A program made the translations under genes and the position numbers. The notes below the pieces were generated by a model that was given only the letters and a program-made list of their open reading frames with translations, was not told the DNA's origin and searched no databases. A DNA stretch of 5,390 nucleotides from CAMAUF01 sp046152925 (GTDB taxonomy: Bacteria > Chloroflexota > Dehalococcoidia > Tepidiformales > Tepidiformaceae): positions 1-5,390 of the forward strand of contig JBJXFX010000146.1 in the NCBI GenBank assembly GCA_046152925.1. The letters are read 5' to 3'. Below, piece by piece: positions 1 through 5,099 of this stretch. Position 1 is the stretch's first letter. Each line of letters begins with the position of its first letter.

Positions 1-25
1 CGACCTCCGGACGGAGGGACGCCAA
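1..25 (-). CDS. possible start of a leftward gene running off the left edge
   Basis: A TTG codon at 25-23 on the minus strand opens an uninterrupted frame to the window edge, reading M-A-S-L-R-P-E-V. It is preceded by a strong purine-rich ribosome-binding-like run (GGGGGAGG, positions 38-31) five bases upstream, and by a plausible sigma70-type promoter further upstream. Eight codons cannot identify a product or prove coding. The real start could equally be an ATG or GTG outside the window. Confidence 0.17.
4..17. repeat. short perfect inverted repeat at the left edge
   Basis: CCTCCG (4-9) and CGGAGG (12-17) are inverted copies separated by two bases. There is no T-run on either side, so it does not look like an intrinsic terminator. 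It would fall inside the possible leftward gene start. Confidence 0.3.
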
Positions 26-46
26 GGGCGCCTCCCCCGGAGCAGA

Positions 47-89
47 GCACCTTGCATTCTCCCGGCGCGCCTATGGCTCGTCAAGGTGC
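47..89. repeat. 8-bp perfect inverted repeat bracketing the leftward promoter
   Basis: GCACCTTG (47-54) and CAAGGTGC (82-89) are perfect inverted copies separated by 27 bases. The right arm covers most of the proposed -35 element and the left arm sits between the -10 element and the predicted start of transcription. The 8-base palindrome GGCGCGCC (64-71) lies almost exactly at the centre of symmetry. This could be an operator for a dimeric or tetrameric regulator. Chance repeats of this size are not rare in GC-rich DNA. Confidence 0.4.
56..84 (-). promoter_or_regulatory. possible leftward sigma70-type promoter
   Basis: On the minus strand TTGACG (84-79, five of six matches to the -35 consensus) is followed after exactly 17 bases by GAGAAT (61-56, four of six matches to the -10 consensus). 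Transcription would start near position 49 and run leftward out of the window, with an SD-like GGGGGAGG at 38-31. It lies beyond the stop codon of the serine hydrolase, so it would serve a separate downstream gene. Consensus matching alone produces false positives. Confidence 0.35.
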
Positions 90-146
90 GATAAATGGGG
101 TGAACCGTACGGCCGCCCGAACCGCGGTCTCCAGATGAGTTGGCCC

Positions 147-1316
147 TCAGTTCGCCGCGTCGCCATACACTGCGCGTTCGAAGCGGCGAAACGCGCGCAG
201 CACCTCGGCGTCGAAGAACGGCAATAACTGCGTGCCAAAGACTCCGGCCACGTCACGCTCCCGGTCGATCCAGTAGTAGGTGTTCAGCAGGCCGGCCCAG
301 GCGAGGCTCCCTGCCGAGCGACCTTCGGGGCTCACGGCCGTGTTGATGAGGAAGCTGAGGCCCCACTCCTGCCGCATGCCGGGGAAGAAGTCGCAGTCCT
401 GCGAGACCGCCGGCATCGCCGTCCGCATCGGCACGATGTCGACCGGGCCGGTGTGGCTCTGACTCATGAGCGCGATCGTTTCGGGGCGCAGGATGCGGTG
501 CCCGTCGAGTTCGCCCCCATTGAGGATCATCCGCGCAAACTGCAGGTAATCCTGGACTGTCGAGCTCAGCCCGCCGCCACCTGCGTCGTACTCCCATTCG
601 ACGCCTCGGCCCGAAGCACGGGTGGGCACGATGCCGTCCGCAGTCCGGACATGCCCGGCAGCGCGGCGTCCGGCCATCTCCGCCGTGACCTGGAAGCCCG
701 TCGATTTCATGCCGAGCGGCTCGAACAACTCTTGACGCATGAAGTCGCGAAGCCGCGTCCCGGTCACCGCCTCCACGAGCTTCCCGGCCCAGTCGATCCC
801 GATCCCGTACTCCCAGGCCGTGCCCGGCTCGAACACGAGGGGCATCTCGAGCGACGCATTGAGTCCGGTCCCAAGTCCCGGGGTGCCCGTCACTTCTTGG
901 TACCGGCCCAAGCCAGCGTTCCAAATCTCGTAGCCGAAGCCCGATGTGTGGGTCAGCAGGTTGCGAAGCGTCACGGCTGTCCGCGCAGGGCGAAGCTTCG
1001 GCTGCCCGCCGGCATCGAAGCCCTCCAACACCTCCACCCGCCCAAGGAACGGGATGATCTCGCCCGCCGGCTGGTCGAGGTCCAGGAGGCCGCGCTCGAC
1101 GCACTGCATCGCCGCTGCGGCCGTCACCGCCTTGATCATCGACGCGATGTTCAACACAGTGTCGGGCGTCATGAGCGCACCGCCGCCAGCCTCGCGGACA
1201 CCCGCCGCACCCTCATAGAGCACATCCGATCGACCCCCAAGGGTTGCGACGAGCCCGGGCAGACGCCCGTCGCCCGTTGCCTCTTCGAGGATCTGGTCGA
1301 GACGTTGCGTATCCAT
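147..1316 (-). CDS. serine hydrolase of the beta-lactamase / family VIII esterase fold
   Basis: This is a 389-residue protein of the beta-lactamase (class C) / penicillin-binding-like serine hydrolase family, whose members include family VIII carboxylesterases, D-aminopeptidases and EstB-type enzymes. What is seen: the nucleophile motif S-x-x-K is S59-M-I-K62; L-L-T-H-T-S-G-F (120-127) is a family hallmark; the likely catalytic tyrosine is Y170 in W-E-Y-G-I-G; H288-T-G may be the KTG-like element; and W340-A-G resembles the W-G-G motif of family VIII esterases. There is no signal peptide or membrane segment, so a cytoplasmic esterase is more likely than a secreted beta-lactamase. The ATG at 1316 is chosen because AGGAGG lies seven bases upstream and the conserved fold begins soon after; an open frame extends to 1370 but lacks that support. 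It lies 83 bp downstream of the TetR gene on the same strand and could be co-transcribed. The substrate is unknown. Confidence 0.9.
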   Translation of the reverse strand: MDTQRLDQILEEATGDGRLPGLVATLGGRSDVLYEGAAGVREAGGGALMTPDTVLNIASMIKAVTAAAAMQCVERGLLDLDQPAGEIIPFLGRVEVLEGFDAGGQPKLRPARTAVTLRNLLTHTSGFGYEIWNAGLGRYQEVTGTPGLGTGLNASLEMPLVFEPGTAWEYGIGIDWAGKLVEAVTGTRLRDFMRQELFEPLGMKSTGFQVTAEMAGRRAAGHVRTADGIVPTRASGRGVEWEYDAGGGGLSSTVQDYLQFARMILNGGELDGHRILRPETIALMSQSHTGPVDIVPMRTAMPAVSQDCDFFPGMRQEWGLSFLINTAVSPEGRSAGSLAWAGLLNTYYWIDRERDVAGVFGTQLLPFFDAEVLRAFRRFERAVYGDAAN

Positions 1317-1323
1317 GCGAGGC

Positions 1324-1329
1324 CCTCCT
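1324..1329 (-). promoter_or_regulatory. ribosome binding site that fixes the hydrolase start
   Basis: AGGAGG on the minus strand, seven bases before the ATG at 1316. It decides in favour of the 389-residue form over a start 18 codons upstream. Confidence 0.8.
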
Positions 1330-1341
1330 GTGGCTGCGCCC

Positions 1342-1370
1342 ACTCTGTCCGACAAGGCCCGCCGAGGCAA
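1342..1370 (-). promoter_or_regulatory. weak candidate promoter for the serine hydrolase
   Basis: In the 83-bp gap between the TetR stop and the hydrolase start, minus-strand TTGCCT (1370-1365) and CAGAGT (1347-1342) are 17 bases apart. The -10 match is poor (three of six). If it is not real, the hydrolase depends on read-through from the TetR promoter. No terminator is visible in this gap. Confidence 0.2.
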
Positions 1371-1399
1371 CTGCGAGCCTTACTGGCGAGCTCGGTTCC

Positions 1400-1951
1400 T
1401 TACGAACGCGCCGCCTCCCAATACCCCAACAGCCGTTCCAGCGACGCCGTCGGCCCTGCGATGTTGCCCGAGGCCACGGCGTCGAGCAGCAGCCCGCGCA
1501 CGGCCGCAATGCCGAGCCGCGCGTCCACGTCGTCCGGTTCGAACCCGACCGCGCGCGCCGCCGCCGCCGCAGCCTCGATCCACGGCGCCGTGAGCGACGC
1601 CAGGAACCCCTCCGTGCCCGGCCGCCGGTGCAGCGCTTGGCCGCAGATCTCGAAGAAGAGCCGCACGAAGGGCGCGAGGGCCGGGTCCGAAAGCTGCGCC
1701 CACTGCGCGCGGATGACTTCGGCCGGCGAGGCTGCGGACGCCGCGATCGCGGCCAGCGCCGCGCGTTGCTGGCCCTCCATCGCCGCGACGATCGCCGCCA
1801 CGAGCCCCTCGCGCGAGCCGAAGTGGTAGATCAGCATCCGGTGGCTGGTGCCGGCCGCTGTGGCGAGCTCGCGCAGGCTCGCGTCGGCGAGGCCGTTCGC
1901 GACGACGTGCGCCATCACCTTTGCGAGCAGTTCCTCGCGGGCTTCGCTCAC
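1400..1951 (-). CDS. TetR/AcrR-family transcriptional repressor
   Basis: This is a 183-residue DNA-binding regulator. The N-terminal part has the TetR helix-turn-helix: residues about 3-18 form helix 1, and the recognition region runs from S25 (S-L-R-E-L-A) through A-G-T-S to M-L-I-Y-H-F (39-44), followed by G-S-R-E-G-L. The rest (about 55-183) is the alpha-helical ligand-binding and dimer domain, where TetR proteins normally bind a small inducer; it gives no ligand clue. The start chosen is GTG at 1951, because GGAGGTGA (1963-1956) is an ideal SD with seven bases between GGAGG and the start, and the helix-turn-helix begins at the usual distance. An in-frame ATG at 2029 would add 26 residues encoded through the operator and is less likely. 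The gene is divergent from the SRPBCC gene, and the palindrome between them is the expected operator, implying autoregulation and control of that neighbour. It ends in TAA. Confidence 0.93.
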   Translation of the reverse strand: MSEAREELLAKVMAHVVANGLADASLRELATAAGTSHRMLIYHFGSREGLVAAIVAAMEGQQRAALAAIAASAASPAEVIRAQWAQLSDPALAPFVRLFFEICGQALHRRPGTEGFLASLTAPWIEAAAAAARAVGFEPDDVDARLGIAAVRGLLLDAVASGNIAGPTASLERLLGYWEAARS

Positions 1952-1955
1952 GCGC

Positions 1956-1963
1956 TCACCTCC
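1956..1963 (-). promoter_or_regulatory. ribosome binding site that sets a GTG start for TetR
   Basis: GGAGGTGA on the minus strand is a near-perfect anti-16S match. Its GGAGG core lies seven bases from the GTG at 1951. The in-frame ATG at 2029 has no comparable site. Confidence 0.8.
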
Positions 1964-1993
1964 GCCTTTCGGCCGATCTTCACGACTGACCTC

Positions 1994-2021
1994 TTGAAAC
2001 TCATGTACCAAATGGTACAGT
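1994..2021 (+). promoter_or_regulatory. promoter for the SRPBCC gene, probably giving a leaderless mRNA
   Basis: TTGAAA (1994-1999) and TACAGT (2016-2021) are separated by 16 bases and match the sigma70 consensus at five and four of six positions. Start of transcription seven bases after the -10 element falls on 2028, the A of the SRPBCC ATG. No SD motif precedes that ATG, which agrees with leaderless translation. The -10 element is half covered by the palindromic operator, consistent with repression. Confidence 0.5.
2004..2019. promoter_or_regulatory. 16-bp palindromic operator, probably for the adjacent TetR
   Basis: TGTACCA and TGGTACA are perfect 7-bp inverted arms around a central AA, so every arm base is symmetric. 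TetR dimers typically bind palindromes of about this size, usually located next to their own gene. It lies 52 bp upstream of the TetR GTG and 8 bp upstream of the SRPBCC ATG, and overlaps the spacer and -10 element of the rightward promoter. Bound repressor would therefore block RNA polymerase at SRPBCC and probably at its own promoter. Assignment to this TetR is inferred from location and symmetry. Confidence 0.8.
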
Positions 2022-2027
2022 ACGGAC

Positions 2028-2474
2028 ATGAGATACGAACACTCCCTCGAGATCAACGCCGCCCCCGACAAGGTTTGGACCATCAACCTCGATATCGAAC
2101 GTTGGCCCGAACTCGCAGCGACCATGACGCGTGTCGAGCGGGTCGATGACGGTCCGTTCCGGCTCGGCAGCCAGGCCAAGGTCACTCAGCCGGGGCTCGG
2201 TACGCGGGTCTGGACCGTCGAGCGCTTCGAGCCCGGCAAGTCCTTCGCCTGGTCGACGCGTCTTGGCACGGTCAGGCTCACCGGGACGCACCTGGTGGAG
2301 CCGACACCCGCGGGAAGCCGCTGCACCCTGGGCATCGAGCTCCGCGGATTCGGCGGCGGGCTCATCGGGCGGATGAACCGGAAGCGGATGGAGGAGTCGA
2401 TCCGCCTGGAGAACGAAGGCTTCAAGCGCGCTGCCGAGGCCGGACAGGGCGTGAGGCTCGCGGCCGTCGGCTAA
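2028..2474 (+). CDS. SRPBCC (START/Bet v1-like) domain protein
   Basis: This is a 148-residue single-domain protein resembling the polyketide cyclase/dehydrase-like SRPBCC group, a fold that holds hydrophobic ligands in a deep cavity. What is seen: the opening strand (residues 2-10, Y-E-H-S-L-E-I-N) leads into A-A-P-D-K-V-W (11-17) and the helix I-E-R-W-P-E-L (23-29), the standard start of this fold. Alternating strands follow, with F-x-P-G-K-S-F-A-W near the middle, then a long amphipathic C-terminal helix (about 108-137, R-M-N-R-K-R-M-E-E-S). There is no signal peptide or membrane segment. The ATG at 2028 is the only usable start: the frame is closed by TGA at 1995 and no GTG or TTG lies between. 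It lacks an SD motif. The gene is divergent from TetR and probably repressed by it. Members bind or modify lipids or polyketides, or have no known role, so the ligand is unknown. Confidence 0.88.
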   Translation: MRYEHSLEINAAPDKVWTINLDIERWPELAATMTRVERVDDGPFRLGSQAKVTQPGLGTRVWTVERFEPGKSFAWSTRLGTVRLTGTHLVEPTPAGSRCTLGIELRGFGGGLIGRMNRKRMEESIRLENEGFKRAAEAGQGVRLAAVG

Positions 2475-2495
2475 GCGCGCTTCGCGCCGTGGCCG
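2461..2495. terminator. GC-rich hairpin spanning the overlapping stop codons
   Basis: CGGCC (2461-2465) pairs with GGCCG (2491-2495), extended by one G-U pair. After a one-base bulge, CGGC (2468-2471) pairs with GCCG (2486-2489). The loop contains TAA and the palindrome AGCGCGCT (2474-2481). An alternative smaller hairpin is GCGCG (2475-2479) with CGCGC (2483-2487). It sits where two convergent genes end, the right place for a bidirectional terminator, but there is no T-run on either strand. Factor-dependent or weak termination, or a chance product of GC-rich coding sequence, remain possible. Confidence 0.3.
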
Positions 2496-3346
2496 TCACC
2501 GAAGGGCTCGTCGCGCCAAGCGAGCGCGGCTTTCAGGCCCCGCTCGCTCGCGATCCGGCCGAACTCCCCGAACGACGGCGTCTCGTGATAAATCGCGTCG
2601 AACTCGGCCCCTTCGGCCGCGGCCGTGCGCAGGCCGGCGATCTCGAACCAGCGGTTGGTCACGTGCTTGTGCACGCTGAGCGCGTCGAGCGGCACCTTCG
2701 CGATCCGCTTGCACCAGGCGTGCGTCTCTTCGTCCAGCCGGTCGTTGGCGATCACGCGGTTGATCATCCCGATCCGTTCCGCTTCTTGCGCGGTGATCAT
2801 GTCGCCGCTGAACAGGAGTTCCTTCGTCTTGAGCATCCCGATCTTCGCTGGCCACATGCCGAGGGTCGGCGGGATGCCGAGCGCGCGGGCCGCCGGGTGC
2901 CCGAACATCGCGTTCTCGCTCGCGAAGACGATGTCGCAGGCGCCGATCATTTCGCCGCCGCCCGCCAGGCAGAAGCCGTTCACCTGCGCGACGATCGGCT
3001 TGCGGAAGCTCCACATCCAGAGCCAGCGGTCGACGGACTCGCGCAGCCCTTCGCGGTCGAGCGCGACGCGCGATTCGCCAAGCTCCCAGGCGCGCGTGCC
3101 GCGCGGCGCTTCGCTCGCGGTGCTGCGGCGCTGGCCTGGCGTCAGGTCGTAGCCGGCGCAAAAGGCGCGGCCGTTCGCCTTCAGGCGGACGACGCGGACG
3201 GCGTCGCCAGCCTTCACTTCGCGCAGGGCGGCTTCGAGGTCGGCGCGGAGGCCTTGGCTGATCGCGTTCAGCTTCTCGGGCCGATTCAAGGTGATCGTCG
3301 CGACGCCGTCTTCGACATCGAGCAGGACGTTTTCGAAATCAGTCAT
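2471..3346 (-). CDS. crotonase / enoyl-CoA hydratase-isomerase family protein
   Basis: This is a 291-residue cytoplasmic enzyme acting on acyl-CoA thioesters; family reactions include enoyl-CoA hydration, isomerisation and C-C bond cleavage. What is seen: V-A-T-I-T-L-N-R-P-E-K-L-N-A-I (15-29) is the classical N-terminal motif; A-F-C-A-G-Y-D-L (61-68) forms the first half of the oxyanion hole and CoA site; G-F-C-L-A-G-G-G-E-M (124-133) gives the second half and the first catalytic glutamate, E132. The second catalytic glutamate of true hydratases (after F-G-x-P) is replaced: the sequence reads F-G-H-P-A152-A-R-A-L-G. An extra loop (about 69-95) follows the oxyanion motif, making it longer than the common 255-265-residue hydratases. 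The ATG at 3346 has GGAG seven bases upstream. It lies 89 bp downstream of the amidase on the same strand, and its TAG overlaps the stop codon of the convergent SRPBCC gene. Family is sure; the exact reaction is not. Confidence 0.93.
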   Translation of the reverse strand: MTDFENVLLDVEDGVATITLNRPEKLNAISQGLRADLEAALREVKAGDAVRVVRLKANGRAFCAGYDLTPGQRRSTASEAPRGTRAWELGESRVALDREGLRESVDRWLWMWSFRKPIVAQVNGFCLAGGGEMIGACDIVFASENAMFGHPAARALGIPPTLGMWPAKIGMLKTKELLFSGDMITAQEAERIGMINRVIANDRLDEETHAWCKRIAKVPLDALSVHKHVTNRWFEIAGLRTAAAEGAEFDAIYHETPSFGEFGRIASERGLKAALAWRDEPFGDGHGAKRA

Positions 3347-3353
3347 GGGCCGG

Positions 3354-3357
3354 CTCC
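3354..3357 (-). promoter_or_regulatory. ribosome binding site of the crotonase
   Basis: GGAG on the minus strand, seven bases upstream of the ATG at 3346, supports that start. Confidence 0.6.
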
Positions 3358-3378
3358 GATGGTGCGGTGGTGTCCCGC

Positions 3379-3407
3379 ATCCTACGGATCCCGGTGGCGA
3401 CGTTCAC
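3379..3407 (-). promoter_or_regulatory. weak candidate promoter for the crotonase gene
   Basis: In the 89-bp gap after the amidase stop, minus-strand GTGAAC (3407-3402) and TAGGAT (3384-3379) are 17 bases apart, with three and four of six consensus matches. Transcription would start near 3372, leaving a short leader that contains the SD. The inverted pair TGGTGCG (3360-3366) and CGCACCA (3407-3413) flanks it, but the arms are 40 bases apart. Co-transcription with the amidase is an equally good reading, as no terminator is visible. Confidence 0.25.
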
Positions 3408-3435
3408 GCACCACACGCCCGAGTCGCCGCTTTCC

Positions 3436-4920
3436 TTAACACAGCGCCGGTGCGCAAGCCGGCGGCACACGGTGGTGGGTCGCCTGTTCATACGCGAAGG
3501 CGTAGCCCACCATCGCCGGGTCCGAGAACGGGCGGCCGAGAAGCGTGATCCCCACCGGCATGCCCGAGGCGGTGAACCCCCCGGGGACGCTGAGCGACGG
3601 GATGTCCATCAGGAACGTATTCAGGTGCGGGGCACCCTTCATGTTCACGTAGGGCGGGTTGACGCCGTCGGCAATCAGCGTCGCCGTGTGCTCGACCGTC
3701 TTGTGGACGATCGCGTCGAGCTGGAGGTCGGCCATCAACGTCATCAGATTCAGCATCAGCTTGTCGCGCGCGAGGAGGTAAGCATAGTGCGCCTCCGGGC
3801 CCGGCGACCGCATGTTGCTGCCGCGGCGCTGCATCACCTGGGCATACACCGGATGCGCCTGCATCTCGGCCTGCGACTTGAACGGCGGGTTCGCACTGCG
3901 GAACATCCACTCGTCGAACTCCGCGCTCGACCCATCGCCCGCCCGCTTCGCGAGCAGTTCGGTCATGTCTGGGATGGCGACGGGGTCAACGATCACTGCC
4001 CCCGCGGCCCTCAGCTCGTCGACCGCACGGTCGAACACGGTGTTGACCTGGGCGAAATCCTCGGAGTCGGGCTCCGAATTCCGCGCCATCACCTCGCGGA
4101 TGATCCCGACCCGTGCCCCGCGGAGGGCGCCGGCATCGAGCGAGGCCGTGAACGTGGCCGGCAGCTTGCCCACACCGAGCGCTGTCACCGGGTCCTCCGC
4201 GTCGTAGCCAGCCATGACGTCCAGCAGCTTGGCGAGGTCCGTGACGGTCCGGCACATGGGCCCGAGCGAACCAGCCCGCCCCGGCCCGCCACCCCACGTC
4301 CCGGCGCGGCTGACCACCCCTGCCGTCGGGCGCATCCCGACCACGCAGTTCCAGCCTGAAGGCCGTCGGATCGACGCGTAACCTTCTTGGCCAACCGCGA
4401 TCGCCCCGAGGTTCGCCGAAACCGCCGCACCGGGCCCACCCGAAGAGCCCCCAGCCGTCCGTTCGAGGTCGTACGGGTTGCGGGTCGAACCAAAGAGCGT
4501 GCCGTGTGTGTCGCCACCGCCGAGCTCGCCGAGGGTCGCCTTGGCGAGCACGATGGCGCCGGCCGCCCGCAGCTTCGCGGTCACTGTCGCATCGCGGTCC
4601 GGGAAATAGTCCTTGAAGATCACCGACCCGAGCGTCGTCGGTGTGCCCACGGCGTCCATTTGGTCTTTGAGGATGACGGGGACGCCGTGGAGCGGGCCAA
4701 CGAGGCCGCCCGCCGCGTAGGCCGCATCCAACCGATCGGCGTCGTCGAGCGCGGCCGGGTTGATCGTGATGATCGCGTTGAGGGCCGGGCCTGCCTTGTC
4801 GTACGCCTCGATCCGGCGCAGATAGATCTCGGTCAGTTGGCGGGCGGTCAGATCGCCAGCCGCAAAGGCCGCGTGGATCGCGTCGATGGTGGTCTCGTTG
4901 ACGTTGAACGTCGCGGTCAC
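3436..4920 (-). CDS. amidase-signature-family hydrolase
   Basis: This is a 494-residue enzyme of the amidase signature family, which hydrolyses carboxamides with a Ser-cisSer-Lys triad; the length is normal for the family. What is seen: catalytic lysine K85 in P-V-I-L-K-D-Q (P-L-H-G-V precedes it); the glycine/serine-rich signature R-T-A-G-G-S-S-G-G-P (154-163) with cis-serine S159; and the nucleophile S183 in G-Q-E-G-Y-A-S-I-R-R-P, exactly 24 residues after S159, the spacing known for this family. The usual G-T-D-x-G-G before the nucleophile is here G-Q-E-G-Y-A. The C-terminal P-S-L-S-V-P-G-G-F and G-M-P-V-G-I-T-L-L-G-R-P stretches are typical. There is no export signal, so it is probably cytoplasmic. 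The start is GTG at 4920, preceded by GAGGAG six bases upstream. It is the first of two co-directional genes with the crotonase and is divergent from the nitroreductase. It lacks evidence of being GatA (no gatB or gatC neighbour). The substrate is unknown. Confidence 0.94.
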   Translation of the reverse strand: MTATFNVNETTIDAIHAAFAAGDLTARQLTEIYLRRIEAYDKAGPALNAIITINPAALDDADRLDAAYAAGGLVGPLHGVPVILKDQMDAVGTPTTLGSVIFKDYFPDRDATVTAKLRAAGAIVLAKATLGELGGGDTHGTLFGSTRNPYDLERTAGGSSGGPGAAVSANLGAIAVGQEGYASIRRPSGWNCVVGMRPTAGVVSRAGTWGGGPGRAGSLGPMCRTVTDLAKLLDVMAGYDAEDPVTALGVGKLPATFTASLDAGALRGARVGIIREVMARNSEPDSEDFAQVNTVFDRAVDELRAAGAVIVDPVAIPDMTELLAKRAGDGSSAEFDEWMFRSANPPFKSQAEMQAHPVYAQVMQRRGSNMRSPGPEAHYAYLLARDKLMLNLMTLMADLQLDAIVHKTVEHTATLIADGVNPPYVNMKGAPHLNTFLMDIPSLSVPGGFTASGMPVGITLLGRPFSDPAMVGYAFAYEQATHHRVPPACAPALC

Positions 4921-4926
4921 TTCCAG

Positions 4927-4932
4927 CTCCTC
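4927..4932 (-). promoter_or_regulatory. ribosome binding site supporting a GTG start for the amidase
   Basis: GAGGAG on the minus strand, six bases upstream of GTG at 4920. The amidase N-terminus (T-I-D-A-I-H-A-A-F, the usual first helix) begins at residue 11, which agrees with this start. Confidence 0.7.
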
Positions 4933-4964
4933 GGTGCCGCGGCATCGCCATCGGAATGGATGCT

Positions 4965-4992
4965 GCGACAGGTAATAAGCTCATCTTGTCGC
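4965..4992. repeat. 6-bp inverted repeat upstream of the amidase
   Basis: GCGACA (4965-4970) and TGTCGC (4987-4992) are inverted copies with a 16-base spacer holding the only AT-rich patch of this intergenic region (GGTAATAAGC, 4971-4980). On the minus strand that patch reads TATTAC (4977-4972), a possible -10 element for the amidase (four of six), but no convincing -35 precedes it. The arms could be operator half-sites around the amidase promoter. Confidence 0.3.
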
Positions 4993-5006
4993 GCCAGCGT
5001 TACGCT

Positions 5007-5039
5007 CCCGTGACGGCCGGAGGAAGCCCGTGTTACGGC
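5007..5039. repeat. two imperfect-palindrome copies 20 bp apart
   Basis: CCCGTGACGGC (5007-5017) recurs as CCCGTGTTACGGC (5027-5039), the second with a two-base insertion at its centre. Each copy is itself palindromic (CCGT and ACGG arms). Their starts are 20 bp apart, about two helical turns, which would place two bound protein dimers on the same face of the DNA. They lie midway between the divergent amidase and nitroreductase genes. Confidence 0.35.
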
Positions 5040-5055
5040 TCGCGCGGCGCTGAAC

Positions 5056-5083
5056 GCCTTGCGAGGAGGCCCCACCGCAAGGC
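5056..5083. repeat. 8-bp perfect inverted repeat (stem-loop) upstream of the nitroreductase
   Basis: GCCTTGCG (5056-5063) and CGCAAGGC (5076-5083) are perfect inverted copies with a 12-base loop that contains AGGAGG. A short CACTTTC follows, too weak for a standard intrinsic terminator. As DNA it could be an operator about 50-80 bp before the nitroreductase start; as RNA it would be a stable hairpin in a long leader. Confidence 0.45.
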
Positions 5084-5093
5084 CACTTTCGCG

Positions 5094-5099
5094 TAGAGT
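5094..5099 (+). promoter_or_regulatory. candidate -10 element for the nitroreductase
   Basis: TAGAGT matches the -10 consensus at four of six positions and fits the TAnnnT form common in high-GC bacteria. No good -35 element lies 16-18 bases upstream. Transcription would begin near 5106, giving a leader of about 28 bases with its SD. It overlaps the left arm of the next inverted repeat. Confidence 0.35.

Noticed and set aside
1373..1394. CGAGC / GCTCG inverted pair just after the TetR stop codon, considered as a terminator
   Set aside because: The stem has only five pairs and no T-run follows on the minus strand. It is not enough to separate TetR and the hydrolase into different transcripts.
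453..1829. Long open frame on the plus strand opposite the hydrolase and TetR genes
   Set aside because: It is antisense to two genes with clear family motifs, its translation is rich in R, H, P and A without recognisable domains, and it spans their intergenic gap. This is typical of shadow frames in GC-rich DNA.
3360..3413. Inverted pair TGGTGCG / CGCACCA in the amidase-crotonase gap
   Set aside because: The arms are 40 bases apart in sequence rich in GGTG/CACC repeats, so chance pairing is likely. It is noted only as context for a weak promoter.
2489..3439. Long plus-strand open frame opposite the crotonase
   Set aside because: The crotonase frame carries family motifs from end to end; the opposite frame has low-complexity composition and no domain pattern.
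3367..4359. Long plus-strand open frame opposite the amidase (and others at 4387-5013)
   Set aside because: The amidase is intact with its catalytic triad; the antisense translations are R/H-rich with no recognisable features.
3986..4984. Second long minus-strand frame overlapping the amidase
   Set aside because: It is a shifted-frame shadow of the amidase, R/G/P-rich, and no frameshift is needed because the amidase frame is continuous.
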